A stretch of 64,000 nucleotides of DNA from Streptomyces griseoincarnatus (GCA_014649575.1 BMTH01000001.1:1-64000); one strand, 5' to 3'; numbered from the stretch's first letter, positions 44,424 to 55,535 are shown. A program made the numbers and translations. The notes: generated by a model not told the origin, from the sequence alone.

Positions 44424-47400
44424 CGACGGTTCTCCTGTACGCTCATCTGTCGCAGCTGGGGACGTTTCGACGGCGCCAGCTGCTTGATCTGCTCCGCGAG
44501 CTGGGCGACGGTCGGATTGCGGAACACCGTCGTGACCTTCACGTCGGCTTTGAGTTCGCTGCGGATGCGGCCGGTCAGCCGGGTGGCCAGCAGCGAATGC
44601 CCACCGTGGTCGAAGAAGTCGACGTCGATGCCGACCTCCTCCAGTCCGAGCAGCTCGGCGAACAGCCGGCAGAGGACTTCCTCCTTGGGGTCGCGCGGCC
44701 CTCGTCCGGCCGCGGCCTCGGTGTGGTCCGGTGCGGGGAGCGCCCTGCGGTCGAGCTTCCCGCTCGGTGTCGTGGGCAGCTCGGCGAGCGGCACGATCGC
44801 CGAGGGGACCATGTACTCCGGCAGGTTCTCCCGGGTCCGGTCGGCGAGGGCCGTCAGGTCCAGGTCGGTGTGCGCCGTGCCGTTGCCCGGCACCACGTAG
44901 GCGACCAGGCGCTGGACGTCGGCGCTGTCCTCGCGTACGACGACGACCGCGTTGTCTACGTCCGGGTGGGCGGTCAGTGCCTGCTCGATCTCACCGAGTT
45001 CGATGCGGAAGCCGCGGACCTTGACCTGGAAGTCGGTGCGGCCGAGGTACTCGACCTGGCCGTCCTCGCTCCAGCGGACCAGGTCGCCGGTGCGGTACAT
45101 GCGGGCGCCTGGCTCACCGAAGGGGCAGGCCACGAACCGGCCCGCGGTCAGCCCCGTCTGCCCCAGGTAGCCGCGGGCCAGGCCGGTGCCGGCGAGGTAC
45201 AGCTCGCCGGCGACCCCCGGCGCGACCGGACGCAGCGCCGCGTCCAGGACGTACACCTGCGTGTTCCAGACCGGCGCGCCGATCGGCACCCGGTCCGCGC
45301 CCGGCACGTGCTGCCAGGCGGTGACCTCCACCGACGCCTCGGTGGGCCCGTAGAGGTTGTGCACCCCGCAGTTCGGCAGCAGGTCGGCCGCCTTGTTGGC
45401 CAGGGAGGGCGGGAACGCCTCGCCGGCGACCTCGATCCAGCGCAGGCTGGTGCACTCCTTCGCCGAGGGCTCGATGACGAACGCCTCCAGGAGCGAGGGC
45501 ACGAAGTCGGCGCCGGTCACGCCCTCGCGCCGGATCAGTTCGGCGAGGTAGGAGGGGTCCCGGCGGCCGTCGGGACGCGCGATCACGATCGCCGCACCGA
45601 CCTGGAGCGGCGCGAACAGCTCCGGCACCGACACGTCGAAGCTCGCCGTCGTGCTCAGCAGCACCCGGTCCTCGGGGCCGACGTCGAAGTGCGACAGACC
45701 CCACGCGAGCCGGTTCATGATCGACCGGTGGGCGACCTGCACGCCCTTGGGGCCGCCGGTGGAGCCGGAGGTGTAGATGACGTACGCCGCGTGGTCCGGC
45801 GACAGCCCGCGCTCCGGGTTGCTCTCCGGACAGCCGGTGACGTCCGGGAGGGCCTCGTCCAGGACCAGCAGCGGCCGGGCGCTGTCCAGCACGTGCCGCA
45901 CCCGGTCCTCGGGCAGTTCGGGGTCGATCGGCAGATAGGCCGCGCCGGCCTTGACCACCGCGTAGATCGCCACCAGGAGGTCGACGGAGCGCGGGATCTT
46001 CACCGCTACCAGCCGCTCCGGGCCCGCGCCCCGCTCCACCAGCCAGTGCGCCAGCCGGTTCGCCCGCCGGTTGAACTCCCCGTAGGTCAGCGACTCCTCC
46101 TCGCCGACCAGCGCCACCCGCTCCGGATCCCGCGCCGCCTGCGCCTCGAACGCGCCCGGCAGGGTTTCCGGGGCCACCTCGCGCGCCGTGTCGTTGACCT
46201 GGCGCACCAGCCGGTCCCGCTCGTCGTCCGCGAGGACGTCGACGGCGCCGACCGGCACGTTGGGGTCCTGGAGGACCTGCTCCAGCACCCGGACCAGCCG
46301 GGCAGCGATCACCTCGGCCTTCTCGCGGTCGTAGATGTTGCGCTGGTAGTCGAGGGAGAGCCGCAGGTAGGGGTCCGAGGAGTTGAGGGTGAGCGGGTAG
46401 TGCGAGCCGGCGAACGGCCGGATGGCGTCGATCGTGAAGCCCGCCGAGGCGTTGGCGTCGACGATGCCCTCGCGGTCGATCGGGTAGTTCTCGAACACGA
46501 CGATGGTGTCGAAGAGGGAGGGCAGCCCGACGCCGCGCTGGATGTCGGCAAGGCCGTAGTAGTGGTGGTCGAGCAGGGTGATCTGCCGGTCCTGCAGATC
46601 GGTGACGACCTCCGCGAGGCTGCGGTCCGGCCGGCACGACGCCCTGGTGGGCAGGGTGTTGATGAAGAGTCCGACCATCTCGTCCGAGCCGGTCAGCTCC
46701 GCCGGGCGGCCGTTGACTGCGGCGCCGAACACCACGTCCTGCTGCCCGGTCAGCTTCGAGAGCACGATCGCCCAGGCTCCTTGCAGGAGCGTGTTCAGGG
46801 TGACCCCGAGTTCCGCGGCACGCCGGGCCAGCTCCCGCCCCTTGTCGATCGACAGCGGCACCTCGACCCGGCCGAGGGCGGTCGCCTCTCCCTCGGAGCG
46901 GAGCCCGGCGGCCACGAGGGTGGGCTCGTCGAATCCGTCGAGCTCGGCCTGCCAGCGGGCCGCCGACGCCTTGCGGTCCTGCTGGGACAGCCAGGCCAGG
47001 TAGTCGCCGTAGCCGCGGACCGGGGCGAGGCCGTCGGTCCCGGCGTACAGGCGGATCAGGTCCTTGATGACCAGCGGGGAGGACCAGCCGTCGAAGAGGG
47101 TGTGGTGGGCCGTGATGATGAGCTTCGCCCGCTGCGGCCCGCAGGTGAGCAGGGCCAGACGGAACAGCGGCGGCCGGGCGGGGTCGAGGCGGTCGGCCCG
47201 GTCGTCGGCGAGGGCCTGGTCGAGCGCCGCGTCCTGCTCGGCCTCGTCGCGGCCGGTCAGGTCGAGGTGCCGCCAGGGCACGGCGACGTGCTCCGCCACG
47301 ACCTGCACCGGGTCGCCGTCGGCCGCGGTGAGGAACGCGGAGCGCAGGTTCGGGTAGCGCTCCAGGAGCGCCTGCCCGGCCGCCCGCATGCGGTCCGGCT

Positions 47401-50400
47401 CCACGTGCCCGGACAGGTGCAGTACGAACTGCATGTGGTAGACGTCGAAGGAGTCCTCGGCGAACGCGGCCTGGAACTGGATGCCGGACTGCCCCGGGGC
47501 CTGCGGCCACACCTGCTCCAGCCGGCCGTAGCGCTCCTCCCAGGTGTGGATCTCCTCCTGCCGCACCGAGACCAGCGGGGCGTCCGAGGGGGTGAGGCCG
47601 CCGGCGTCCGGGCGGGCGGCGTGCGCGGCCATGCCGTGCAGCACCTCGGCCCACAGCCGGGCCAGTTCCTCGGTCCGCTCGCGGGTCAGGACGCCGGTGG
47701 CGAACATGAGGGCGGCCTGGAGCCGGGTGCCGTCGGGGGCGTCCGTGGCGACCGAGTTGACCTCCAGAGCGGACAGCGCGGGCAGGTCCGGGTCGGGCGC
47801 CGCGACCAGCTCGGAGGACCAGGACGCCGGTCCCCAGCCCTGCGCGCGCAGGTGCTCGGGCACGTCGGACCCGGAGATCCTGCCGAGGTAGTTGAAGCCG
47901 ATCTGCGGCGCCGGGTGGTCGGCGAGCTGCTCGGCGGTCTCCGGGTTCAGGTGGCGCAGCAGCCCGTAGCCGATCCCCTTGTCCGGGACCGTGCGGAGCT
48001 GTTCCTTGACCAGCTTGATCGCCTGGCCGGCGGCGGGGCCGCCGGCCAGGACGCCGGCCGGGTCCACCCCGCGCACGTCGACGCGGGCCGGGTACATGCT
48101 GGTGAACCAGCCGGCGGTCCGGGAGAGGTCGGCGCCGGGGACGAGGTCCTCCTCGCGGCCGTGTCCCTCCAGGCGGACCAGGGTCGAGCGGTCCGTGCCG
48201 CGCCACCGGCCGACGGCGCACGCGAGCGCGGCGAGCAGGACGTCGGTCGCGGTGCCCCGGTACGCCGCGGGGAGCCTGGTGAGGACCGCCTCGGTGACGT
48301 CGGCGGGCAGTTCCAGGCGCACGGTGTCGACCGTGGACCACGTGTCCAGCGCCGGGTCGAAGGCCCGCGCGCCGAGCGGCGGGTCGGACGCCTCCAGCAG
48401 GTCGCGCCAGTACTCCAGTTCGGCCTCGCGCTTGTCGGAGAGCGCCTCGTCCTTGAGCGCCAGGGCCCAGCGCCGGGCCGAGGTGCCGACCGCGGGCAGT
48501 TCGGGTGCCTTGCCGGAGCTGACCTGCTGCCACGCCTCGGCGAGGTCCGACATGAGGATGCGCCAGGTGACGCCGTCCACCACGAGGTGGTGCAGCACCA
48601 CGAGCAGCCGTCCCTCACCCGAGCCGGCGGCGAACCAGACGAAGTCCGCCATGGTCCCGGCCTCGGGGTCGAGCCGTCCGACCGCGTCGTGCAGCTCCGC
48701 CTTCGCCGCCCGGAGCGCCGCCGGCTCCTCCCACCGTCCGTCGCAGTCGACCCGGCGGATCAGGTCCGCCGCCCGTACGGCGCCCGGCTCGCGGACGACG
48801 AGGGCGGGCTCGTCGCCGCGGACCAGGCGGGCGCGCAGCAGGTCGTGCCGGTCGAGCACGGCGTCGAGCGTGGCGGCGAGGCCGTCCGCGTCGATGCCCC
48901 CGGGCAGTTCCAGCACCATCGACATAGCGAAACGGTTCGTCCCGCCGCCGTGCTCGAACACGTGCCGGGCCACCGGCTGGAGCGGCATCGGTCCGACGCC
49001 GCCGCCCTCCAGTTCCGCGAGCACGGGCGCCCGGCCCTGGCGGTCGGCGGCCGCCTCGGCCAGCCGGGCCGCCGTGCGGCACTCGAAGATCTCCCGCGTG
49101 GTCAGGTCCAGGCCCCGGGCGCGGGCCCGCGCCACCACCTGGATCGAACGCAGGCTGTCGCCGCCGACGGCGAAGAAGTCGTCGTCGGCCCCGACCCGCT
49201 CCACACCGAGGACGTCCGCGTAGGCGGCGGTGATGATCCGCTCGGTCTCGGTGCGCGGCTCCCGGTAGGCCTCGCCCAGGAACTCCGGCTCGGGCAGCGC
49301 CTTGCGGTCCAGCTTGCCGGTCGGGCCCAGCGGCAGCCGGCCGAGGGCCACGAACGCGGAGGGGACCATGTAGTCGGGCAGGCGGGCGGCGACGTACTTG
49401 CGCAGTTCGGCGGCCGAGGCGCCGGCCTGCACGTCCACGTCGCCGATGCCGCCGGCGCCGTCGTCGCCGACGGCGCCTTCGCCGGTGTGGACGACGTAGG
49501 CGACGAGCTGCCTGCCGCCCGAGGGCGCCTCGCGGCCGATCACCACGGCCTCGCTGATGCCGGGGTGCTGGGTGATCGCGGCCTCGACCTCGGCGGTCTC
49601 GATGCGGAAGCCGCGCACCTTCACCTGGCCGTCGCCGCGGCCCACGCACTCCAGGCGTCCCTCGGCGTTCCAGCGGGCCAGGTCGCCGGTGCGGTACATG
49701 CGTTCGCCGGCGGGGCCGAAGGGGCTGGCCACGTAGCGTTCGGCGGTCAGGCCGGGCCGGTCGTGGTAACCGCGGCCCAGGCAGGTGCCGGCGACGTACA
49801 GCTCGCCGATGACGCCCTGCGGGACCGGGGCGAGGCCCGGGCCGAGGACGTAGGCCCGCATGTTGCCGAGCGGGGTGCCGATGGGTGCGACGTCGCCCTG
49901 CGTCCACTCCTCGGCAGGGTCGAGGCAGAAGGTGGTGGCGTAGAAGCTTTCGCTCTGGCCGTAGGAGTTGACGATCCGCGCGCCGGGCAGCGTCTCGCGC
50001 ACCTGGCGCACCAGCCGGGCCGGGAGGACGTCACCGGCGAAGACGACGGTGCGCACGTCGGGGGTCTTGTCCAGGTGTCCGACCAGTTCGCCGAGCACGG
50101 AGGGGACGCCGCTGACGACCTGGCCCCTCCAGCCGTCCCGCTCGCCGAGCGCCAGCGCGTTGGGGACCAGTTCGGCGGTGCCGCCGGTGGTGAGGGCGGT
50201 GAGCAGTTCGAAGACGGAGACGTCGAAGTTGACGGAGGTGCCGGCCAGCATCCGCCACCCGGGCGCCGGGTCGAGGACGCGGGCCAGTTCGCGTATGCCG
50301 TTGACGACGCCCCGGTGGGTGAGGGCGGCGCCCTTGGGCTTGCCGGTGGAGCCGGAGGTGTACATCACGTAGGCGAGGTTGTCCGGGCCGAGCGGCGCGC

Positions 50401-52198
50401 GGCGGCCCGCGTCGCCGGGGTCCCCGCGGGGGGTGTCCCACTGCGCGCGCAGGTCGACGTCGACGGTCTCGTAGTCACCGGACGGCAGCTCGCGCGCGGT
50501 GGCCGTGTCGGTGACGGCGAACCCCGGGCGGGCCTCGGCCAGCACGGTGTGCGCCCGCCCGCCGAGGTACTGCGGGTCCATCGGCACGTAGCCGGCGCCG
50601 GACTTGAGGATGCCGAGCAGGCCGGCCACCAGGTCCTGCGTGCGCGGCAGGGCGAGGGCCACCAGGTCCTCCGGCCCTGCGCCGCGCCGGACCAGCTCCC
50701 GGGCGATGCCGTTCGCCCGGTGGTCGAGTTCTCGGTAGGTCAGGGTCCGGCCGTCGCACTCGAGCGCCGGGGCGTGGGGGGTGCGGGCGACCTGGTACTC
50801 GAAGAGCTGCGGGACGGTCAGGTCGGGCACCTCGGTGGCGCGGTCGCCGGACCGGGTGAGCCAGCGCTCACGCTCGGTCTCGTCGAGCACGTCGACGGTG
50901 GCGACCGCGCGTTCGGGGACGGCCACGAGCCGGCCCAGGACGCGGACGAAGCGCTGCGCGAGGGCCTCGGCGGTGTCCTGGTCGAAGAGGCTGGTGGCGT
51001 ACTCCAGCCGGCACCGCGCCCCGCCGTCGTTGTCCGGGAGCAGGTCGAAGAACAGGTCGAACTTGGCCGTGCGGGTCTCCAGCCGCTCGACCTCGACGCC
51101 GAGGCCGGGCAGTTGGAGCGGCGGCACGGGCGGCTGCCAGGAGAGCATGACCTGGAAGAACGGGTTGTAGGCGGTCGACCGGTGCGGGTTGAGCCGCTCC
51201 ACCAGCCGCTCGAAGGGCATGTCCTGGTTGTCGTAGGCGGCCAGCGACCGCTCGCGGACCCGCGCGAGCACGTCGTGGAAGGTCGGGTTGCCGGAGAGGT
51301 CGGCGCGCAGCACCCAGGTGTTGACGAAGAAGCCGACGAGGTCGCGCAGTTCCTCGTCGGTGCGGTCGGTGATGGGCGCGCCGATGGGCAGGTCGTCGCC
51401 GCAGCCGAGGTGGTGCAGGAGCACCGCCAGCGCCGAGTGCATGACCATCGACACGGTGGCGTCCCGTTCGACGGCCAGCTTCTCCACGGACCGCAGCAGG
51501 CCGGGGTCGATGTCGAAGCGGACCCGGTCGCCCTCGGAGCGCATCACCCGGGGGCGGGGGCGGTCCGTGGGCAGGGGCAGCGGCTGCGGCAGGCCGGCCA
51601 GCGCCTCGCGCCAGTACGCCAGCTGACGGGCCGACAGGCTCTCGGGGTCGTCCTCGTCACCGAGCACGTCCAGCTGCCACAGCGTGTAGTCCGCGTACTG
51701 CACCGGCAGCGGCTCCCACGCGGGGGCGCCGCCCTCGGCGCGGGCCGCGTAGGCCGTGGTGAGGTCGCGGAACAGCGGCCCGAAGGACTCGCCGTCCACG
51801 GCGATGTGGTGGGCCACGACGACGAGGGTGTGGTCGCGCGGTCCGCAGCGCAGCAGGGCGGCGCGCACCGGCACGTCGGCGGCCAGGTCGAAGGTCTCGG
51901 TGGCCGTCCGGTCGACCGCCGCCGCCAGTTCCTCCTCGGTGACCTCGACGACCGGCAGGCGGAACGGCTTCTGCCCGGAGGCCAGCACCCGCTGGTGCGG
52001 GACGCCGTCGTCGTCCTCGACGATCACCGTGCGCAGGGCCTCGTGGCGGTCGAGGACGTCGCCGAGGGCCGCCTGGAGCGCTGCCACGTCCAGGTCGCCG
52101 GTCAGGCGCAGGGAGAAGGCGCCGTTGTAGGTCGGTGAAGGTCCCTCGAACCGGTCCACGAACCACAGCCGGCGCTGCGCGAACGACAACGGGATCAT
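44420..52198 (-). CDS. Dimodular NRPS C-A-PCP-E-C-A-PCP (proposed modules 2 and 3)
   Basis: 2592 residues. C (1-440, HHIAVDG at 130), A (465-970, [18 protein letters not shown] near 746, GKLDRKAL), PCP (about 1000-1050, VGGDSLRS), E (about 1070-1505, [13 protein letters not shown] at 1203, FNYLGR), C (about 1545-1990, HHTLFDG at 1698), A (about 2012-2505) and PCP ([13 protein letters not shown]). Pocket codes by hand: D-V-F-G-V-A-S-Y-A (first) and D-V-P-F-E-A-L-V-E (second). The first resembles reported piperazate codes, and with its E domain would give the D-form. The N-terminal C domain needs an upstream donor, best supplied by the C-A-PCP protein at 4640-7855. ATG 52198 has GGAG 5 nt upstream. 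Confidence 0.94.
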   Translation of the reverse strand: MIPLSFAQRRLWFVDRFEGPSPTYNGAFSLRLTGDLDVAALQAALGDVLDRHEALRTVIVEDDDGVPHQRVLASGQKPFRLPVVEVTEEELAAAVDRTATETFDLAADVPVRAALLRCGPRDHTLVVVAHHIAVDGESFGPLFRDLTTAYAARAEGGAPAWEPLPVQYADYTLWQLDVLGDEDDPESLSARQLAYWREALAGLPQPLPLPTDRPRPRVMRSEGDRVRFDIDPGLLRSVEKLAVERDATVSMVMHSALAVLLHHLGCGDDLPIGAPITDRTDEELRDLVGFFVNTWVLRADLSGNPTFHDVLARVRERSLAAYDNQDMPFERLVERLNPHRSTAYNPFFQVMLSWQPPVPPLQLPGLGVEVERLETRTAKFDLFFDLLPDNDGGARCRLEYATSLFDQDTAEALAQRFVRVLGRLVAVPERAVATVDVLDETERERWLTRSGDRATEVPDLTVPQLFEYQVARTPHAPALECDGRTLTYRELDHRANGIARELVRRGAGPEDLVALALPRTQDLVAGLLGILKSGAGYVPMDPQYLGGRAHTVLAEARPGFAVTDTATARELPSGDYETVDVDLRAQWDTPRGDPGDAGRRAPLGPDNLAYVMYTSGSTGKPKGAALTHRGVVNGIRELARVLDPAPGWRMLAGTSVNFDVSVFELLTALTTGGTAELVPNALALGERDGWRGQVVSGVPSVLGELVGHLDKTPDVRTVVFAGDVLPARLVRQVRETLPGARIVNSYGQSESFYATTFCLDPAEEWTQGDVAPIGTPLGNMRAYVLGPGLAPVPQGVIGELYVAGTCLGRGYHDRPGLTAERYVASPFGPAGERMYRTGDLARWNAEGRLECVGRGDGQVKVRGFRIETAEVEAAITQHPGISEAVVIGREAPSGGRQLVAYVVHTGEGAVGDDGAGGIGDVDVQAGASAAELRKYVAARLPDYMVPSAFVALGRLPLGPTGKLDRKALPEPEFLGEAYREPRTETERIITAAYADVLGVERVGADDDFFAVGGDSLRSIQVVARARARGLDLTTREIFECRTAARLAEAAADRQGRAPVLAELEGGGVGPMPLQPVARHVFEHGGGTNRFAMSMVLELPGGIDADGLAATLDAVLDRHDLLRARLVRGDEPALVVREPGAVRAADLIRRVDCDGRWEEPAALRAAKAELHDAVGRLDPEAGTMADFVWFAAGSGEGRLLVVLHHLVVDGVTWRILMSDLAEAWQQVSSGKAPELPAVGTSARRWALALKDEALSDKREAELEYWRDLLEASDPPLGARAFDPALDTWSTVDTVRLELPADVTEAVLTRLPAAYRGTATDVLLAALACAVGRWRGTDRSTLVRLEGHGREEDLVPGADLSRTAGWFTSMYPARVDVRGVDPAGVLAGGPAAGQAIKLVKEQLRTVPDKGIGYGLLRHLNPETAEQLADHPAPQIGFNYLGRISGSDVPEHLRAQGWGPASWSSELVAAPDPDLPALSALEVNSVATDAPDGTRLQAALMFATGVLTRERTEELARLWAEVLHGMAAHAARPDAGGLTPSDAPLVSVRQEEIHTWEERYGRLEQVWPQAPGQSGIQFQAAFAEDSFDVYHMQFVLHLSGHVEPDRMRAAGQALLERYPNLRSAFLTAADGDPVQVVAEHVAVPWRHLDLTGRDEAEQDAALDQALADDRADRLDPARPPLFRLALLTCGPQRAKLIITAHHTLFDGWSSPLVIKDLIRLYAGTDGLAPVRGYGDYLAWLSQQDRKASAARWQAELDGFDEPTLVAAGLRSEGEATALGRVEVPLSIDKGRELARRAAELGVTLNTLLQGAWAIVLSKLTGQQDVVFGAAVNGRPAELTGSDEMVGLFINTLPTRASCRPDRSLAEVVTDLQDRQITLLDHHYYGLADIQRGVGLPSLFDTIVVFENYPIDREGIVDANASAGFTIDAIRPFAGSHYPLTLNSSDPYLRLSLDYQRNIYDREKAEVIAARLVRVLEQVLQDPNVPVGAVDVLADDERDRLVRQVNDTAREVAPETLPGAFEAQAARDPERVALVGEEESLTYGEFNRRANRLAHWLVERGAGPERLVAVKIPRSVDLLVAIYAVVKAGAAYLPIDPELPEDRVRHVLDSARPLLVLDEALPDVTGCPESNPERGLSPDHAAYVIYTSGSTGGPKGVQVAHRSIMNRLAWGLSHFDVGPEDRVLLSTTASFDVSVPELFAPLQVGAAIVIARPDGRRDPSYLAELIRREGVTGADFVPSLLEAFVIEPSAKECTSLRWIEVAGEAFPPSLANKAADLLPNCGVHNLYGPTEASVEVTAWQHVPGADRVPIGAPVWNTQVYVLDAALRPVAPGVAGELYLAGTGLARGYLGQTGLTAGRFVACPFGEPGARMYRTGDLVRWSEDGQVEYLGRTDFQVKVRGFRIELGEIEQALTAHPDVDNAVVVVREDSADVQRLVAYVVPGNGTAHTDLDLTALADRTRENLPEYMVPSAIVPLAELPTTPSGKLDRRALPAPDHTEAAAGRGPRDPKEEVLCRLFAELLGLEEVGIDVDFFDHGGHSLLATRLTGRIRSELKADVKVTTVFRNPTVAQLAEQIKQLAPSKRPQLRQMSVQENRR

Positions 52199-52245
52199 TG
52201 TGTCTCCAAAATCGGCGGACCGGTCAGCGGTCGTCAGTTGTCAGC

Positions 52246-52266
52246 CGGCGGTCGGCGGTCGGCGGT
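52246..52266. repeat. Three tandem CGGCGGT units
   Basis: Three perfect head-to-tail heptamers directly after the FAD oxidoreductase coding end and before the first NRPS gene. Probably slippage-derived; no function suggested. Confidence 0.6.
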
Positions 52267-53453
52267 CAGCTCTGGTCGAGCAGGGTCAGGAGCTCGTCGT
52301 TGTAGAAGTCGTCGATGGAGATCGCGCCCGACAGCGTCGAGAAGTACCGGTCGATCTGCTCCTGGTGGCCGACCAGCTTGCGCAGCATCTCCGTGCGTCC
52401 CTCGGGCTTCAGCTCGGCCACGTTGAGCGCGCCCTGGTACTGGCTGAGGGCCTCGTTGTCGAGGTTGCTCTCGTAGCGGCGCAGCGCCCGCCTGAGCACG
52501 GCGTCGTCGTGCAGGCCGTCCCCGATGAGGTCGGTGAGCGACTGGGCCTGGACCCACGCCTCGGTGATGCCGCGGGCGGTGATGGAGTCCTTGTGGGTCA
52601 CCGCGTCGCCGACCAGGACCCAGCCGGGCCCGTAGGCCTTGCGGAAGAAGTTCTCCTGGTGTCCCGTGCCGTACATCTGCTCCGCGCGCTCGCCTCCCTG
52701 CATCCGCTCGTACAGGTCGGGAGCCGTGGTGCGGACGGCTTCCAGGTAGGCGGGCTCCACCGCCTTGCGGATTTCGTTGTACTCGCCCTGCGGGAAGTAG
52801 GTCATGATGAGCTTGAGGTCGTCGTTGGTGGGGATGGCGGCGACCCAGCGCCCCGGCCGCTCGTACAGCTCGAAGATCGAGGGGACCCCGGCCCAGTAGC
52901 TGTAGTAGACACAGGTCGCCCGTGTGTGCTCGACGACCTTCGGCGCCCCCACCTTGCGGGCCACCGTGGACCGCATGCCGTCCGCGCCGACGACAAGCCG
53001 CGCCCGGTCCGTCGCCTCGGCCCCGCCGGGCGTCGTGTACCGCACGCCGACGACCCGGTCGTCCTCCCACACCAGGTCGTTGACCGCGCAGCCCTCGCGG
53101 AGCTCCACGCCGGCGGCCACGGCTCCCTCCGCGAGCAGCGGGTCGAGCACGTATCGCCTCGGAGCGTAGGTGGTCGTCAGGCCGTCGATGGGGAGGGAGA
53201 AGCCGTCGATACGGACACCGGGCGCCTCGTAGCTCTCGCGGGTGATCGGCGTGCAGCCGGTGTCCCGGACCTTCTCCAGCAGCCCCCACCGGTTGAGCAG
53301 CGCCACGCCCTGCATGTGGAGGTAGTGCGAGGACAGCGTGTCCTGCGGAAATCGCGCTTTCTCCAGCAGCAGGACTCGATATCCCTGCTGCGCGAAAAGC
53401 ATGGCCGTCGGCGACCCCGCACAACGGGCACCTATGACAATCACGTCGTACAT
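52266..53453 (-). CDS. FAD-dependent oxidoreductase
   Basis: A 395-residue flavoprotein of the halogenase/geranylgeranyl-reductase-like group. The N-terminal dinucleotide fold reads VIVIGARCAGSPTAM, with DTLSSHYLHMQGV after it, VVGADGMRSTVARK near 155 and VLVGDAVTHKDSITARGI near 270. The tryptophan motif of flavin halogenases (WxWxIP) was not found, so halogenation is unlikely. It sits between the stand-alone A/PCP pair and the NRPS genes, so it may oxidise a PCP-bound or free amino acid, perhaps by hydroxylation or N-oxidation (inference). ATG 53453 has GAGAGGT about 6 nt upstream. The 226 bp before it contain the 44-bp palindrome and an AT-richer stretch (53505-53580) where a promoter is plausible. 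Confidence 0.85.
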   Translation of the reverse strand: MYDVIVIGARCAGSPTAMLFAQQGYRVLLLEKARFPQDTLSSHYLHMQGVALLNRWGLLEKVRDTGCTPITRESYEAPGVRIDGFSLPIDGLTTTYAPRRYVLDPLLAEGAVAAGVELREGCAVNDLVWEDDRVVGVRYTTPGGAEATDRARLVVGADGMRSTVARKVGAPKVVEHTRATCVYYSYWAGVPSIFELYERPGRWVAAIPTNDDLKLIMTYFPQGEYNEIRKAVEPAYLEAVRTTAPDLYERMQGGERAEQMYGTGHQENFFRKAYGPGWVLVGDAVTHKDSITARGITEAWVQAQSLTDLIGDGLHDDAVLRRALRRYESNLDNEALSQYQGALNVAELKPEGRTEMLRKLVGHQEQIDRYFSTLSGAISIDDFYNDELLTLLDQS

Positions 53454-53628
53454 GGCGCACCTCTCTTACCGGGTAGTTTTTGACACAACACGGCTGCAGC
53501 CGGAAAAGTAATTGTGATGGTGCGCGCTATCGACACATCGAATGAAATGCACTGTCGAGCACGAACATGATGCTAGCCGCTCGGACGAACGACAGAAACA
53601 GAACCGGCGGCGGGATGCCGCAGACCGA

Positions 53629-53672
53629 CGCGTGCCGTGTATGTCCCGCCGGCGGGACATACACGGCACGCG
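53629..53672. promoter_or_regulatory. 44-bp perfect palindrome with cluster operator core
   Basis: A perfect 44-bp palindrome with TGTCCCGCCGGCGGGACA at its centre (53642-53659) and 13-bp outer arms CGCGTGCCGTGTA and complement. It begins 8 bp beyond the stop of the PCP gene and ends 176 bp before the FAD oxidoreductase start. It may act as operator for the FAD-NRPS operon, as terminator of the A-PCP transcript, or both. The outer arms differ completely from those of the 36-bp palindrome at 7977, yet each set is perfectly self-complementary. Confidence 0.75.
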
Positions 53673-53679
53673 ACGGACG

Positions 53680-53913
53680 TTACGGGGCCACCGCTTCCAG
53701 GGATTCGATGTACGCGGAGATCGACGCCACCGTCGGGTTGAGGAACATCTGGTCCATCGGGACCTCGACGCCCAGCTCCGTGAGGAAGGCGTCCTGAATT
53801 TTGAACATGATCACGGACTGGCCGCCCAGAGTGAAGAAGTCATCGTCGGCGGCTATGTCGTCACACTTCAGTTCCCGGCACCAAATGGCGCGCACACTGT
53901 CGGCAATCATCAT
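53680..53913 (-). CDS. Stand-alone peptidyl carrier protein
   Basis: A 77-residue single carrier domain, MMIADSVRAIWCRELKC then DDFFTLGGQSVIMFKIQ, where Ser is the phosphopantetheine site. ATG 53913 was chosen because AGAGGAC lies 4-5 nt upstream; a longer frame starts with TTG 53937. It lies 14 bp after the stand-alone A domain gene, so the two probably form a loading pair, with the FAD oxidoreductase downstream as the enzyme acting on the tethered substrate (inference). Confidence 0.9.
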   Translation of the reverse strand: MMIADSVRAIWCRELKCDDIAADDDFFTLGGQSVIMFKIQDAFLTELGVEVPMDQMFLNPTVASISAYIESLEAVAP

Positions 53914-53927
53914 GTGTCCTCTCTGGT

Positions 53928-55535
53928 TCACCGGCAAGGATCCGTCGGCTGTTGCGCCGTGCCGCTCAGCGCGTACTGCTTCTCGAGCGAGTCGGCCAGC
54001 GCCGCGCGGTCGACTTTCCCGTGAGGGCTCAGCGGAAGCCGCAGAACGTTCACGAACCTGGCCGGGACCATGCTGCGCGGCAGGGTCTGCAGGAGACGGA
54101 TGCGCACGTCGTCCTCGGTGAGCTCGTCCCGCGTCGGAACGATGAACGCGGTCAGCTCCGTCTCGCCGGCGGCGGTGGACGCCACCACCACGGCGGCCTC
54201 CCGGACCCCGGCCAGGCGGCCGAGCGCGCGCTCGATGTCGGTGGGGTCGATGCGCATGCCCCGCACCTTCACCTGCGCGTCCATCCGGCCGGCGACGACG
54301 AGGTCACCGGCCTGGTCGATCCGGCCGCGATCGCCCGTCCGGTACACCCGCACCGGCGCCCCGTCGACCTCGATCGTGGTGAACCTGGCGTTCTCGGGGC
54401 CCGAGCCGCCCAGGTAGCCGGCGCCGACGCTCGCGCCGGAGACACAGATCTCGCCGTACTGCCCGGGGCCGACGCCGCGCAGCTCCTCGTCGAGGAGGTG
54501 GATGTCGGTGTTGTAGGCCGGCCGGCCCACCGGGGTGATGTCGTGTCCGCCGCGCCAGTACCCGGCGAGGTCGTAGGAGGTGGCGACGTCCGTGCACTCG
54601 GCGACGCCGTACTGGTGCAGGAGGGTGCAGGCGTTGCCCTCGCGCCGCGCCCAGGCGGCGAGCCGTTGCGTCTTCAGAGGCTCGCCGCCGAAGAGCACGT
54701 AGTCGAGCCGGGTGAGCGCGTCGCCGCCGCGCGCGGTCTCCCAGTCCACGAGCAGGTACAGGGTGCTGGAGGCGCAGTGCACGACGCGTATCTCGTGCTG
54801 GGTGAGGATGCGGTAGGCCATCATCGCGTCGAAGTTGCGGGAGGCCATGAAGTACTGGGTGGCCCCGCAGAACAGCGGAGTCATCAGGGCCCGCTGGGAG
54901 AGGTCGAACCCGAAGGCGCTGACGACCAGGTTGTGCGAGCCGCTGTGCAGGCCGTACTCGAGCTTCAGCCAGTTCATCAGGTTGAACCAGCCCTTGTGCC
55001 GCACCGCGGTCAGCTTCGGCGTCCCGGTCGAACCGGACGTGAAGACCGCGTAGCACACGTCGTCGCCGGTCACATGGACGTCGGGGGCGGTCGCCGGGAG
55101 CCGCGCGAGGTGGTCGGTGAGCTGCTCCAGGTCGACGACGTCGACACCCGCCGAGTCGACCATGCCCCGTGTCCCGGGGGAGGCGACGATCAGGGCGAGG
55201 GAGGGGACCTGGCCCAGCAGCAGCTGGAGCCGGGCCGCCGGGTAGGCGGGGTCGAACGGCACGTAGGCCGCGCCTGCCTTCAGTGTGCCGAGGATGGCGA
55301 CGAGCATGTCGGCCGAGTAGTCGAGGCAGACGCCGACCTGCGCTGCGCGGCCGACTCCGCGCGCGGTGAGGAAGTGCGCGAAACGATTCGCCCGCGCGTC
55401 CAGCTCGGCGTACGTCACCTGCCGGCCGGCCCGGACGACGGCCACGGCGTCGGGGGTGGCCGCCGCGTTGGCCTCGAACTGCTGGTGGACGACGGGCGCC
55501 GGGGGCAGGGCGACCCGCTTTCCCTGAAGGATCAT
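53928..55535 (-). CDS. Stand-alone adenylation enzyme (amino acid activating)
   Basis: A 535-residue free-standing NRPS-type A domain with normal A3 ([12 protein letters not shown]), A7 (YRTGDRGRID), A8 (VKVRGMRIDPTDIE) and A10 (GKVDRAAL), so it should be active. The A5 region reads QYGVAECTDVA. Pocket residues by hand are D-L-R-H-L-G-Q-D-V, which I cannot match to a known substrate; it is unlike the L-Pro codes of pyrrole pathways. It activates an acid as its adenylate and loads a PCP, most simply the PCP 14 bp downstream. It could also charge the PCP at 28624. ATG 55535 has CGGAGCC upstream; the frame opens with a TTG at 55538. Confidence 0.92.
   Translation of the reverse strand: MILQGKRVALPPAPVVHQQFEANAAATPDAVAVVRAGRQVTYAELDARANRFAHFLTARGVGRAAQVGVCLDYSADMLVAILGTLKAGAAYVPFDPAYPAARLQLLLGQVPSLALIVASPGTRGMVDSAGVDVVDLEQLTDHLARLPATAPDVHVTGDDVCYAVFTSGSTGTPKLTAVRHKGWFNLMNWLKLEYGLHSGSHNLVVSAFGFDLSQRALMTPLFCGATQYFMASRNFDAMMAYRILTQHEIRVVHCASSTLYLLVDWETARGGDALTRLDYVLFGGEPLKTQRLAAWARREGNACTLLHQYGVAECTDVATSYDLAGYWRGGHDITPVGRPAYNTDIHLLDEELRGVGPGQYGEICVSGASVGAGYLGGSGPENARFTTIEVDGAPVRVYRTGDRGRIDQAGDLVVAGRMDAQVKVRGMRIDPTDIERALGRLAGVREAAVVVASTAAGETELTAFIVPTRDELTEDDVRIRLLQTLPRSMVPARFVNVLRLPLSPHGKVDRAALADSLEKQYALSGTAQQPTDPCR

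Noticed and set aside
52266..53453. Flavin-dependent halogenase
   Set aside because: The dinucleotide-binding motif fits, but the WxWxIP halogenase motif is not present, and no flavin reductase gene is nearby.
53680..55535. Stand-alone A plus PCP as the starter module feeding the 44420-52198 NRPS
   Set aside because: Possible, but the C-A-PCP protein after the PKS would then have no acceptor. Placing that protein first gives a six-module line with a single TE and fits a known compound class better. Kept only as an alternative.
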